A stretch of 64,000 nt of DNA, from positions 744,001-808,000 of the forward strand of contig CAVXUB010000002.1 of the NCBI GenBank assembly GCA_963764805.1, written 5' to 3'. A program made the translations under genes and the position numbers. This stretch comes from CAVXUB01 sp963764805 (GTDB lineage: Bacteria; Actinomycetota; Acidimicrobiia; Acidimicrobiales; Bog-793). Of this stretch, positions 45,140-54,480 are shown one piece after another. How positions within the stretch are numbered: position 1 is the first letter of the stretch; every line of letters begins with the position of its first letter. A model generated the notes under the pieces. The model was not told the DNA's origin. It did no database searches and was given only the letters and a program-made list of their open reading frames with translations.

Positions 45140-46535
45140 TCAGCGCGTCGCCGTCTCCACCAAGTCGAGAGCCAATCGGGTGTCCACTTGCAGACGGAAC
45201 CTACCTCGCCCCGTCTTGTGGATCCGGATGGCGGCTTGGCTCTCGTCGAGGCGTCGCTTCAGCAGCACCAGCCGGTTCTCGAAGTTGTCGCGAAACTCAG
45301 GCAGCTCCAACGACGGGTCCAGCCTGACCTCCCGGTTGGTGAAGTCGACACGGCCCTCGTCTCGGTGCTGGCGGAGCAGTGACCAGAGCAACCGCCCGGC
45401 CACACCTCTGATGAGGTAGTCACCGTCGAGGAAGGTGCTCCCGTCCACTGGGAAGAAGCGGACGTGCGTCGTGCTTCCTGTGGCCGGGAGCGGATCCGCC
45501 GTCTGGTCGACACCGGCGGGAGACGCATCCGTGGCTCGATCGCGGACCCGCTCGATCTCGATCGCGTTCCCCACCAGGGAGGCCACCACAGTGAGGAGTG
45601 ACTCGTCCTCCTCGTTGAAAGCCAGGGCATCGGTACTCTCGACGACGAGAACCCCGACGAGCTGGCCGAGGGCCATCGTGGGAACCGCCAGACGGCTCCC
45701 AGCGTTGGGGAGGCCGGGCAGCGGGACGTCCTGCCCAGGGCCGATCTCTCCGTGCTCCTCGTACGTCCGGCGCAACCCTCTCGCGTACTTGCCCATCTGG
45801 TTCAGGTTGCCAAGGCGGATCGGATGGCAGCGGGCCGCGGCCATCCCGACGATCCCCTCGCCGACCGATAGCTCCGAGCCCACCCCTTCGGCCTCGTACC
45901 CGCGGCTGGCGATGGTATAGAGGCGGGTGCCGGCCTCGTCGAGCAGCATCAGCGCACAATTCCGGTAGCCGAACAGGTCGGCCAGGCCGTCGACGGTGGA
46001 ACTCACGAGCGTGTTCAGATCGGGGCACCGCCCCAATCGGGAACTGAGCTCGGCCAGTCGCGCAGGGACGTCCGTCGTGGCAAGCGCGGTTCCGGACCGG
46101 GATCTCCGCGCTTTCGGCGCGGGACGGAACCGCCTCGATGTGCAGGACGCGATAGATGTCGGCTCCTCGGAGCTTGAACACGCCTTGCATTCCCTGCAGC
46201 GCTGCCACCGCCTCCACGTCCTCGTGCAGCAGCTCGAAGACCTTTCCCCGCCGGTCTGTCCGCTCGTAGACCAGAGACAGCCGGTACTGCCGGAAGCTGG
46301 AGGGATCGAGGAGGACGACACTGGCCCGCGGGTTCTCAGCCAGGTTCCGCGAGGTCTTGGAGAAGAACTGGTTTGACAGCGCGATGCGCTCGTCGTCGAC
46401 CATTCGCACGCGAGACAGGTAGGTGATGTTCGGCGTCCCGTCGGCTGAGGCTGTGGCCACCACGGCGGGCTTGACGCCCTCGAAGCACAAACGAAGCTCT
46501 CCCAGCGGGATTGTGGCGGACTGGTCCAGGGTCAT
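45140..46535 (-). CDS. PNPOx-GAF fusion protein with C-terminal winged-helix-like domain (one frameshift)
   Basis: A protein of about 460 residues from ATG 46535. The N-terminal split-barrel (FEGVKPAVVATASADGTPNITYLSRV, FFSKTSRNLAENPRASVVLLDP) is the pyridoxamine-phosphate-oxidase-like flavin fold. Near 46110 the frame changes. A GAF domain then reads VSSTVDGLADLFGYRNCALMLL split over GYRNC, with EGVGSELSVGEGIVGMAAA. The C-terminal 110 residues (YLIRGVAGRLLWSLLRQH, REVRLDPSLELPEF) resemble a winged helix found after GAF domains in these fusions. It may be a flavin- or haem-linked sensor. Its start overlaps the stop of the other PNPOx gene. Confidence 0.72.
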
Positions 46536-47032
46536 GGCGATGAGGAGGTCATCGCTGCGCCGGCGCCAGGACCCGGCGTCTGGTCGAAGAGCTCCTCCAC
46601 CTCGACGGTGCAAGCGATGAAGTCCTCGGGTGCCAGAAGTTCGAGGAGCCGGCGCTCCGTCCGGTCGGTGTCCTCGATAACCGAGAAGAACCCCTCTCTG
46701 TAGCGGTCCACTGCCTCTCGATCAGCCTCCGAGGGCGATTCGGGCAGCCCGGCCCATCCCTTCAGCTGGACTGCCCGCATGGCCCGCGGGTCGCCGGCGA
46801 TCATGGCGACGCGACGCCGGCCCCGTTCCGTCACTAGCTGGGCCAAGTCGTCCGCCGGCAACACGAGCCGAACCTCGGCGGGGTCGTGGCAAAGGACGGT
46901 GAGTCCCCAGCCGCGGGTGGCATACGGAGCCCCATCTGGCTGAACGATCGCAGCGAACAGCACGTACCGGCCCGCCAGCAGGTCGGCCACCGAGCCTTCG
47001 ATCCGAGCGCGTCGGCCTTCATTCGCCCGCAT
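46532..47032 (-). CDS. PNPOx-like split-barrel flavin/haem-binding protein
   Basis: A 166-residue protein of the pyridoxamine 5'-phosphate oxidase superfamily. VADLLAGRYVLFAAIVQPDGAP and the long strand region ATRGWGLTVLCHDPAEVRLVLP, split by short turns, are the barrel; RRVAMIAGDPRAMRAVQLKG matches the conserved binding strand. Its stop overlaps the ATG of the PNPOx-GAF gene (ATGA), so the pair is an operon of two related barrels. The substrate is unknown; relatives reduce F420/flavin substrates or bind haem. Confidence 0.75.
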   Translation of the reverse strand: MRANEGRRARIEGSVADLLAGRYVLFAAIVQPDGAPYATRGWGLTVLCHDPAEVRLVLPADDLAQLVTERGRRRVAMIAGDPRAMRAVQLKGWAGLPESPSEADREAVDRYREGFFSVIEDTDRTERRLLELLAPEDFIACTVEVEELFDQTPGPGAGAAMTSSSP

Positions 47033-47152
47033 AAGACGTTTTTAGCATCCACCTATGCAACTTTGGGGAGCGGCAGCTCACCCACCTGCTCATGATGGTC
47101 TCGACACCGCGGCGCTGCCCGCAGAGCGGCCGCCACAGCCAGGAGGACCTCC

Positions 47153-47848
47153 ATGACCCTCAGCCATGCGACCGATATCGACATCTCGACTGTCGACATC
47201 TTGCGCGACATCCACAAGGGCCTACGCGCCGAGCTCTTCTCGGTCACGGGCGCGGCGGGGAGGATCGACCCTGCATCGGCCGCTGCTCGGCAAGAGCTGG
47301 CAGCCCATGTCCGCCAGCTCGTCGGGGTCCTCGAAAGCCACGCCGCCCACGAGGACACCACCCTGCAGCCAGTCCTCCGCGAGCAACTACCGGACCTGTT
47401 CTCGCGGATCGAGACCGATCACGAAGTTCTGGACCGGCGCACCTCCCGGTTGGCCGTCTTGGCCGACGAGACCGCCGAAAGCGGTCCGCAGACGGCCGGT
47501 GCTGCCATGCGCAACCTCTACCTGGAGCTGGCATCCTTCACCGGTGCCTACCTGATCCACCAGGACCTCGAGGAGACAACAGTTCTGCCCGCGCTGGCGG
47601 CCGCCGTGGGGCCCGAGGCGATGCGCGAGATCCACGCCAGCATCCTTGCCGCTCTACCGCCAGAAGAGAAGGCACGCTCCCTGGCGTTCATGCTTCCAGC
47701 GATGAACATCGACAACCGGGAGGAGTTGCTCTCCGAGATTCGCTCCTCGGCGCCTCCCCCGGCCTTCGAGGGAGTCCTCGGCTTGGCCAACGCCGTCCTT
47801 GACGCTGACGAATATGCCGCTCTCGCCGTTCGGCTGGGTGTCGCGTGA
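47153..47848 (+). CDS. Hemerythrin HHE-domain protein
   Basis: A 231-residue di-iron four-helix protein. ATG 47153 follows AGGAGG. The ligand pattern is clear: DIHKGLRAEL (first His), ESHAAHEDTTLQP (HxxxE), ETDHEVLD and IHQDLEETTVLP. A C-terminal helical extension (about 160-231) is added. Hemerythrins bind oxygen, NO or act as redox sensors. It is divergent from the PNPOx operon with 120 bases between, so shared control is possible. Confidence 0.88.
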   Translation: MTLSHATDIDISTVDILRDIHKGLRAELFSVTGAAGRIDPASAAARQELAAHVRQLVGVLESHAAHEDTTLQPVLREQLPDLFSRIETDHEVLDRRTSRLAVLADETAESGPQTAGAAMRNLYLELASFTGAYLIHQDLEETTVLPALAAAVGPEAMREIHASILAALPPEEKARSLAFMLPAMNIDNREELLSEIRSSAPPPAFEGVLGLANAVLDADEYAALAVRLGVA

Positions 47849-47915
47849 CGCATCGATGACGACCTCCATCAGATCTTCGGCAGCGGTTCTGCGCCAGCAT
47901 CGGGGTCCAAACCGA

Positions 47916-48407
47916 ATGGCACGAACCCTGAACCGGCTGACGTCCCCCGACAACGGTCCAGGCTTCACCCTGAGGCTCCATCGATGGCTCTACCGGGCAA
48001 CTGACGGTCGCCTCGGTCACGGCCTCATCGGCGCGCCAACGCTCCTGTTGTGCACGACCGGCAGGCGGAGCGGCCAGCCTCGAGTCACGCCGGTCGTCTA
48101 CGTCCAGGCTCACGGGCAGATGGTGATCGGAGCTACCAATGGTGGCAAAGGAAGGCCGGCCTGGTTCTACAACCTCCTGGCCGATCCTCACGTCGAGATC
48201 CAGATCGGACGCCAGCGCCTGGGCGCCACCGCCAGCGTGCTCGACCCCATGCATCCCGAATACAAAGGTGCCTGGCACCAACTGGACCGGGTCACCAACG
48301 GACGCTTCACCGCATATCGGTCCCGCTCGCCTGGCAGGTACATCCCTCTAGTCTTCCTAGCTGTCGACGGTGCCGTCGGTCCCGACGAACGGTGTGATGG
48401 CGCTTAG
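47916..48407 (+). CDS. Deazaflavin (F420)-dependent nitroreductase-family protein (Ddn-like)
   Basis: A 163-residue split-barrel protein related to mycobacterial Ddn. LRLHRWLYRATDGRLGH, LLLCTTGRRSGQPRVTPV and the binding block VIGATNGGKGRPAWFYNLL with DPHVEIQIG are the family signature for F420H2. ATG 47916 (MARTLNRLT) best fits the family length; an ATG at 47856 is also in frame. It would reduce quinones or similar compounds. The presence of F420-type enzymes supports an actinobacterial origin. Confidence 0.85.
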   Translation: MARTLNRLTSPDNGPGFTLRLHRWLYRATDGRLGHGLIGAPTLLLCTTGRRSGQPRVTPVVYVQAHGQMVIGATNGGKGRPAWFYNLLADPHVEIQIGRQRLGATASVLDPMHPEYKGAWHQLDRVTNGRFTAYRSRSPGRYIPLVFLAVDGAVGPDERCDGA

Positions 48408-48684
48408 CCTGTCGGCGTGATCTATCACTTGCTTCCGAGGCGGGACTGGGAGGGCGCGGCGCGACGCGGACGAGGTCGCTACGCCGGGGGGAGAGGGCTT
48501 TGTCCACTGCTGCGACGAGCACCAGGTGGGTCCCGTCCGCTCGCAGTGGTTCGACCGCGACATCGATGTAGTAGCACTTCGTCTGGATCCGAGGACGCTC
48601 GCCGCCGAGACGCGCTACGAGCCGGATTCGTTGGGCGAAGACGAGCGCTTCCCGCACGTCTACGGCAATGTTCGATCCGCGGAT
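48402..48684 (+). repeat. 283-bp duplicated segment, copy 1 (carries broken DUF952)
   Basis: Nearly identical to 52531-52812, in the same orientation, 4.1 kb apart. It starts at GCTTAGCCT and ends at GGAT. Copy 1 has one extra G at 48452-48454. The two copies bracket the repeat-protein region between them. Confidence 0.9.
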
Positions 48685-48753
48685 CGGCGGGATCGCGAAT
48701 CAAGGACAATCCGTGGTCTCTTGCGCTCCAGCTCCCCTAGCCACGACGGGTAG
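48417..48753 (+). pseudogene. DUF952 protein, frameshifted duplicate
   Basis: A copy of the intact gene at 52546-52845. It starts MIYHLLPRRDW at GTG 48417, but an extra G in the GGG at 48452-48454 changes the frame. The remainder (EGFVHCCDEHQVGPVR, FPHVYGNVRSAD) is perfect in the next frame. After 48684 the homology ends and the tail (RRDRESRTIRG) is unrelated, so the last ten residues of DUF952 are lost. Confidence 0.85.
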
Positions 48754-48930
48754 ACGGCCGGTCGATGAGGCCTGGTAGAGACCGCAGTTTTCGCCGCCTA
48801 TGCAGGCTGCGCGTCGGACCGACGCTCTTCGCATTCCTGATTTCGCGACCTCGAGGAAGCGCATATCTTCTCTGGCGTAAAGTTGCATTGCCCGGCCGGT
48901 GATACCCGCTGGGGATCAATCGGAGGTGTC

Positions 48931-50899
48931 GTGTTGCGTCGACCGAGGAGCACGAGTCGAGCTCTTGTGGGTGCACTGGTTGTCGGCGCCATCCTCGCCA
49001 GCACCGGCGGACGCGGAGCCGCCGACGTGACTGCGGGCGTGAGGCTTTCCAACGGACGGCGCCGTGAAGTCGCCCACCCCGGTCGGCGCCACCTGGACGA
49101 CCGACCACGTGCCGGCCGGGATCACGGCGGTAGGAGAGCCGGTCTGCCCGACCGTCCTCGACTGCTGGGCGCTCGCATCCGGCGCATCAGGCGTCGAGGG
49201 CATCCTGGCCACCACCGACGGCGGCGCGTCGTGGAGCCTGCAATCGGCACCAAACGCGTCCGACCTCGGGGCGCTGTCCTGTGCGCCCGGGACCTCGGAT
49301 TGCTGGGCTGTCGGAACGATCGGAGCCTGGGACGGCGCCGTGATCGATGCGCAGGATGACGACCAGGGGTGGAGTTCCCAACAAGTACCGGGCGGCGTCG
49401 GCGCGCTGGTGTCGATCTCGTGCCCGACGGCCCTCGAGTGTGTGGCCGGGGGTGCCATCTTCGCCGGAGGAAACGCTGACGACGGAGCCGACGTCGTGGT
49501 CACAACCGACGGAGGTTCGTCATGGACCGCCAACCCTTTGGCGAACACGTTCAACGGCAATGTCAATGGGATCTCCTGCCCCAGCACCTCGGACTGCGTC
49601 GCCACTATCAACGAGCACACCTCGTCTTCCATCATGATCAGCACGAATGGCGGTGAGACCTGGACATACCAGTTCGAAGTCGACAGTCTGAGCAGCGCCG
49701 GATTGACCGGAATCTCGTGCCCCACGACAAGTACCTGCTACGTGGTCGGTCAGAGCCAGCATGTCTCGAAGTTCGGGGCGGTGATTGCGGTGACCACCGA
49801 TGGCGGCGTGCACTGGTCCGGGGAAACGCCGCCCGCGGGCGCCAGCACGATCGGGCTCGACGGGATCTCCTGCCCGACAATCTCGAACTGCTGGACGAGC
49901 GACGGCGGCTCGCTCTTCAAGACCACGACCAGTTCCTTCTTCGAAACAACCGACGGCGGCTCGACGTGGTCAGCCGCCGGACCATCCGTACCGGACGGAA
50001 ACTTCTCGGCCCCGACGTGTCCGGATGGATCGACCTGCGTCGCCGGCGGCACATTGCCAGGCAGCTCCCAGAGGGGGCTCGTCGCCTCCACCCTCGACGC
50101 TGAGGGACTCGGCTGTGACGGGACGCTTCCTGTCGGCGAGGCTGCCGGTCTGGCAGCCGACCCCGACGGAGGGGGCTACTGGCTCGCCTCGACCGGCGGT
50201 GGCGTGGTGGCCTGCGGCACGTCCACGTTCTACGGTTCTCTCCCCGTTGAGCAGAAGACGCCGAGCGCTCCCATCGTCGCCATCACGGCGGCGACGGGCG
50301 GGAACGGCTATTACCTCCTCGCCCGGGATGGCGCCGTCTACGGGTTCGGACCGGGAGCAACCGTCTCCGGTTCGGGACCCCCCGCTGCAGCGCCTTACGT
50401 GGGGATGGCGGTAGACGGCGGCTACTGGCTCGTCTCTGCCGACGGCGGGGTGTTCAGCTTCGGCGTGCCCTATCGGGGCTCATTGCCAGGGCTCGGTATT
50501 CGTGTCCACGACATCGTTGGCATCGCGGCCGACACGACCACTGAGGGGTACTGGCTGGTCGGGGCGGACGGCGGGGTCTTCAGCTTCCGTGCTCCCTTTC
50601 GCGGCTCGTTGCCAGGCCTCGGGGTGCACGTGGACGACATCACGGCGATGACCGGCGGCCCAGGGGACGTCCAGGACTACTACCTTTTCGGATCTGATGG
50701 CGGGGTGTTCGCATTCGGTTCGGGGCTCACGTTTTGTGGGTCGGCGGCGGGGCGGATCTCCTCACCGGTAGTCGCAGCGGCGGTCTACCCCCTCGGTGGC
50801 TACTGGCTGATCGGGCGCGATGGCGCGATCTATGGGTTCGACTCCCCTGACGACGGCAGCGCCTGGTCACCGTCCGGGCTTCATACCCCAATCTGCTAG
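48931..50899 (+). CDS. Secreted protein with both cysteine-pair and GYWL repeats (one frameshift)
   Basis: An exported protein of about 655 residues. GTG 48931 stands behind GGAGG and opens a signal peptide (LRRPRSTSRALVGALVVGA). Near 49055 the frame shifts by one base, after which the rest is a single frame. Seven cysteine-pair repeats (CPTVLDCWALASG, CAPGTSDCWAVGT, CPTALECVAGG) form the first half. Six GYWL/DGGVFSFG repeats (GYWLVGADGGVFSFR, GYWLIGRDGAIYGFD) form the second. It therefore combines the module of the kinase ectodomain with the module of the sedolisin tail. Function unknown; probably two propellers. Confidence 0.8.
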
Positions 50900-51016
50900 G
50901 GGTCCTCGCGAGGGCTACCGCGCTGCGCGCTGCCCCGGGGAGTAGACGCGACCTCCAACGTCCGCTTGCCACGGACGCGGCCGGCTGTCACGATCTGTCA
51001 GAAGGGGGCCCCCACC

Positions 51017-52045
51017 ATGAGATTCGGCCACAGCATTGGATTCGCAGCGTCCGTCGCTGCCGCGCTCGTCATCGCCACACCGTCGCTTGCCGGAGCGACC
51101 AACGCCGCCCATCCGGTGAGAACATCGGCACCGCACAATACGAGCACGACCTATGTTCTCGACGACGGCAGCTCGGTCACCGTCGACAAGAGCCCGTGGG
51201 TCATGTCGGTCGGTTACGACTCGCTCTCCGCGCCCAACGCGGTGACGATCGGTCTCGAACGGGTGATGACGTCGACCCAGTTCGAGACCCATGTCTGGTA
51301 CTTTCCTGCCAGCAAGACGAGCCCTTTCAGTTTCGATACCAAGACTGACGGCGCGACCCTCAAGGCGACGAACGCGATCGCATCGGTCAGCCTGACCTTC
51401 AAAGAGACGAGCTCCAAGAAGGGGAGCTGCTCCAGCGGCAGCGAGACGCTCTACACGGGCACGCTGAGCGGCACGGTGAAGCTCAACACCGAGCTGAAGC
51501 CTGCTGGCACCGTGACCGCGACCACCTGGACCGCCAAGGGGAGCACCCCCACGGTCACCGTCGATGCCGGCTGCATCCCCCCGGCAGCCGATGACTGCCT
51601 GCCGGCGACAGTGGTGTCGTCAGGTACCACAGGCGTCGATGCCGAGGGCGTCGAGGGGACCGCCGACGGCGTGAAGGCGGACGAGGTCTCTGTTATCCAG
51701 GTGGCATCAGTCCCGCAAGTGTCAGGTACTAAGCGGGATGACGGTGCGCTCCTCGACGGTCCGACGATCAAGCCCAATGCGACCGGCACGTCGGTCTCGC
51801 TCACGGCCGGGACGTCCGGCTCCGTGACAGGTTCGGCTACGGCAAGCGACAGCAAGCCGATGTCCTTTACAGAGAAGTGCACCTACGCCGGCAAGACCTA
51901 CAACCTCAAGCTCATCGTTGGCTCGCCGGCCAAGTGGACGAGTCCATCGGGAAAGCAGCTCGTCGGCCATACCGTGCTCACCGGGAACCTGACCGTCCCG
52001 GCGAGCACCAACTCCGGCCTGTACGAGGTCGTGACGGTCACCTGA
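51017..52045 (+). CDS. Secreted hypothetical protein
   Basis: A 342-residue exported protein without recognised domains. ATG 51017 follows GAAGGGGG and opens a signal peptide (MRFGHSIGFAASVAAALVI, cleavage near AGATNA). The mature part is Ser/Thr/Gly/Val-rich and probably beta-structured, with cysteines at GSCSSGS, GCIPPAADDC and KCTYAG that could form disulfides. A central acidic patch (VDAEGVEGTADGVKADE) is notable. It lies 117 bases after the two-module repeat protein and may work outside the cell with it. Confidence 0.65.
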   Translation: MRFGHSIGFAASVAAALVIATPSLAGATNAAHPVRTSAPHNTSTTYVLDDGSSVTVDKSPWVMSVGYDSLSAPNAVTIGLERVMTSTQFETHVWYFPASKTSPFSFDTKTDGATLKATNAIASVSLTFKETSSKKGSCSSGSETLYTGTLSGTVKLNTELKPAGTVTATTWTAKGSTPTVTVDAGCIPPAADDCLPATVVSSGTTGVDAEGVEGTADGVKADEVSVIQVASVPQVSGTKRDDGALLDGPTIKPNATGTSVSLTAGTSGSVTGSATASDSKPMSFTEKCTYAGKTYNLKLIVGSPAKWTSPSGKQLVGHTVLTGNLTVPASTNSGLYEVVTVT

Positions 52046-52080
52046 CGGCAGGGGCGGGCACAGGAAGGAAGGTGCTAACA

Positions 52081-52329
52081 ATGCAACGACAATCTGCCCG
52101 TCGCCGCTTCAGCAGTCCTACCGGTCTCGCCGAGTCGAGCGGCGATCTCTGGGTGACCAACTTCGGCGGCCCCAGCGTCACGGAGATCAACTCCTCCACC
52201 GGTGCCTTCGTGCAGGTCATCAAGGGCAGCAAGTACCAGTTCCTCGGTCCGGAGTTCATCGCCGCCGACTCGGCGCACATCTGGGTGCCGAACGGTGAGC
52301 GGGAGTCCGTTTCCGAGATCACCACGTAA
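52081..52329 (+). CDS. Short NHL/Vgb-like propeller fragment
   Basis: An 82-residue frame from ATG 52081 behind AGGAAGGAAGG. SSPTGLAESSGDLWVTNFGG and HIWVPNGERESVSEIT are blade-type repeats of the streptogramin-lyase/NHL kind, usually found in proteins of 300 or more residues. It has no signal peptide. It is probably a remnant, or the start of a gene cut off by the duplication to its right. Confidence 0.5.
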   Translation: MQRQSARRRFSSPTGLAESSGDLWVTNFGGPSVTEINSSTGAFVQVIKGSKYQFLGPEFIAADSAHIWVPNGERESVSEITT

Positions 52330-52530
52330 TCAGCGGGATCGACGCCCGCCCGCTCGCTCAGCAGCTTTTCCAGCCTTCCGTTTCGTCTTCAAGCACCTGA
52401 ACGGGCCGGCGGTTGGTCTCGCCGCCACTCCGGCCCGCCGCGGATACGTGCCGAGTCAGGACTTCACCAGCTCCCCGACCGGGCGAGAAGCCTGCCCGAC
52501 TTCGACGGGGCGACGAACTGAGCGAGCGCG

Positions 52531-52812
52531 GCTTAGCCTCTCGGCGTGATCTACCACTTGCTTACGAAGAAGGAGTGGGAGGCGCGGCGCGACGCGGACG
52601 AGGTCGCTACGCCGGGGGCAGAGGGCTTTGTCCACTGCTGCGACGAGCACCAGGTGGGTCCCGTCCGCTCGCAGTGGTTCGACCGCGACATCGATGTAGT
52701 AGCACTTCGTCTGGATCCGACGACGCTCGCCGCCGAGACGCGCTACGAGCCGGGTTCGTTGGGCGAAGACGAGCGCTTCCCGCACGTCTACGGCAATGTT
52801 CGGTCCGCGGAT
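52531..52812 (+). repeat. 282-bp duplicated segment, copy 2 (carries intact DUF952)
   Basis: The second copy of the segment at 48402-48684, lacking the extra G. The 200 bases before it (52330-52530) show no gene. Confidence 0.9.
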
Positions 52813-52845
52813 GTGCTCAGCGTCATCGACCTCGAGGTTCACTAG
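52546..52845 (+). CDS. DUF952 family protein
   Basis: A 99-residue cytosolic protein of the DUF952 family (fold related to ADP-ribosyl-transferase-like small proteins, function not established). GTG 52546 begins MIYHLLTKKEWEARRDADE. The conserved EGFVHCCDEHQV, ALRLDP, RYEP and FPHVYGNV motifs are all present, with His3/His-type residues kept. It is the intact member of a local duplication; the broken copy is 4.1 kb upstream. Confidence 0.85.
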   Translation: MIYHLLTKKEWEARRDADEVATPGAEGFVHCCDEHQVGPVRSQWFDRDIDVVALRLDPTTLAAETRYEPGSLGEDERFPHVYGNVRSADVLSVIDLEVH

Positions 52846-52968
52846 GCGGCTGATGACGGTCTCATCGCGGAGGCGTGGAGACAATCATGCTCGCTGAAGG
52901 TCCCCCGATCGCCGGCCCTCGAGCCGCCGAAGCCAAGAGGAAGCCTTCCTGACAAGAGGAGATCGACG

Positions 52969-53274
52969 ATGCCGGCAGCCCTGAAGGTGACGCACAAGGC
53001 AATCGGGGCGGAGGTCCGTCGCCGCGCTTACGAAGTCGTGGTTGATGGTCGCGGTGCCGGGTCCGTCGAGATGAACGGCACGATCGAGATACCAATCGAA
53101 CCTGGACGTCACACCGTGCAGGTTCGCGTCGGCCGGGACTCCAGCCGCAGCGAGGCTTTCGAGGCTGCCGACGGCGAGACCGTCTCCTTCCGATGCACCG
53201 GGAAGCGGTTCTTGCCGATCTTCCTTGCGTCTTTCGTCGTTCCCAGCTTGGCGCTCAAGCTCAAGCGGGAGTAG
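52969..53274 (+). CDS. Small beta-sandwich (PEGA-like) protein with C-terminal hydrophobic segment
   Basis: A 101-residue protein from ATG 52969, behind AGAGGAG. VVVDGRGAGSVEMNGTIEIPI and PGRHTVQVRVGRDSS follow the PEGA-type pattern (two beta strands around a PGxHxVxV turn). A short hydrophobic run (FLPIFLASFVVPSLAL) near the end could be a membrane anchor. No enzyme motif is seen. Confidence 0.6.
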   Translation: MPAALKVTHKAIGAEVRRRAYEVVVDGRGAGSVEMNGTIEIPIEPGRHTVQVRVGRDSSRSEAFEAADGETVSFRCTGKRFLPIFLASFVVPSLALKLKRE

Positions 53275-53346
53275 TCACGTCCGATCAACCTGGGAGGGTC
53301 GTCGGATTGTGACGTTGGGACCAAATTACGAGGGAGCTATGTGTGC

Positions 53347-53387
53347 AATTGCGTCCAAGTGTCATTCCAAGATTGCGTCCAAGTGTC
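53347..53387 (+). repeat. 17-bp direct repeat, period 24
   Basis: ATTGCGTCCAAGTGTCA occurs at 53347-53363 and 53371-53387. The surrounding gap 53275-53538 shows no gene or other structure. Confidence 0.75.
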
Positions 53388-53538
53388 ACATCGAACGACG
53401 GTTCGAAGTGCTACGCCGAACGGCAACCGCACGAGCTCCGGGCGGGAGCATCGTCACGGTTCCGTGTGCACCGATTGGCGACTGCAAGGCTGAACGGCCT
53501 CTCGCCGGCCGATACCCACCAGAGAGCCGGCGTTGGCG

Positions 53539-54480
53539 TCAGAACCGGACCGCCAGGTCTCGTGCTCGGTGGCAGACATCCTCAAAGGATGGTCGGATCG
53601 CCTCCGGGTAGCAGACTGCGTCGAGCATCCGCAGGTACCCCTCATCGATACGCCCTGCCAAGTCGGGATCTCTGAAGCAAGCCGAGTTGGCAAACCCCCC
53701 ATCAGGCACGACAGCACCGCCGTACCAGCGAGCTGATACCTCAAGGCAGTCAGCGACCACCTCGTCGCGGTTCGTTCCCTCGTCGAGCCACCGCAGTGCC
53801 GGCGAGATGTCCTCGTCCCATAGGAAGTACAGGTCGTAGAAGTGCCTGGCCTCCGTGTCACTGAGCTTCCGCCGCTCATCGTCGAGGAGCTTGGTGCCGA
53901 TGCCGTCGACTGCGAACAACTTCTCGACCATCGTCCGCGCCGGATGCAGCACGGCAATCTCGAATGACGTCAGGTCCTCGTAGGCACTCTCGCCGAGGAC
54001 ACCGCCCATGAGCGAGACGATCGTCTTGCGCTCGGAAGGCTTCGGCCCACCCCGTATGCCTGGTTCGACAACAATCTGCCGCCGCATGCCCTTCGCTCTC
54101 GGCAGGTCGGGCAGCAGCATGTACTCGACGAACATCCGCCTGGAGAGCCCGACGTTCTGGACGTCGACGTCAGCAGGGCCGTTGAGAACCTCAGACGCCA
54201 CGCCCTCGACGTCGTCGAGAAGTGCCTCGGTCTCGTCGCCCTCCTCGCTCAGGAGCAACAGGTCGATGTCCTCGGAGAAGCGCTCGACGAGCCGGTAGGC
54301 CTTCGACAGACTCGTGCCCCCCTTGAAGAGGAACATCCCGTCGAGGCGGCCCACCAGCTCGCGGAGCACTTCGGTGACCCAGTAGTCCTTCTCGACCTGG
54401 CGCTCGGCGATGCCGAGCTCAGCGGCCGCAGCGATGACGCCGGCTCGGAAGTCCTTGAGTGCACTACGGAGGAGCGTCAC
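53539..54480 (-). CDS. AbiEii/AbiGii-family nucleotidyltransferase toxin
   Basis: A 313-residue type IV toxin-like nucleotidyltransferase. GTG 54480 overlaps the antitoxin's TAG (TAGTG), which decides the start. MFLFKGGTSLSKAYRLVERFSE, with EDIDLLLL, is the GGTSLSK ... D-x-D motif of the family. FEIAVLHPARTMVEKLFAVDG and DEARHFYDLYFL-like LSDTEARHFYDLYFL are the downstream conserved helices. AbiEii toxins transfer nucleotides (to tRNA acceptor ends in studied cases) and stop growth upon phage infection. All key motif residues look intact, so it is probably active. Confidence 0.9.
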   Translation of the reverse strand: MTLLRSALKDFRAGVIAAAAELGIAERQVEKDYWVTEVLRELVGRLDGMFLFKGGTSLSKAYRLVERFSEDIDLLLLSEEGDETEALLDDVEGVASEVLNGPADVDVQNVGLSRRMFVEYMLLPDLPRAKGMRRQIVVEPGIRGGPKPSERKTIVSLMGGVLGESAYEDLTSFEIAVLHPARTMVEKLFAVDGIGTKLLDDERRKLSDTEARHFYDLYFLWDEDISPALRWLDEGTNRDEVVADCLEVSARWYGGAVVPDGGFANSACFRDPDLAGRIDEGYLRMLDAVCYPEAIRPSFEDVCHRARDLAVRF

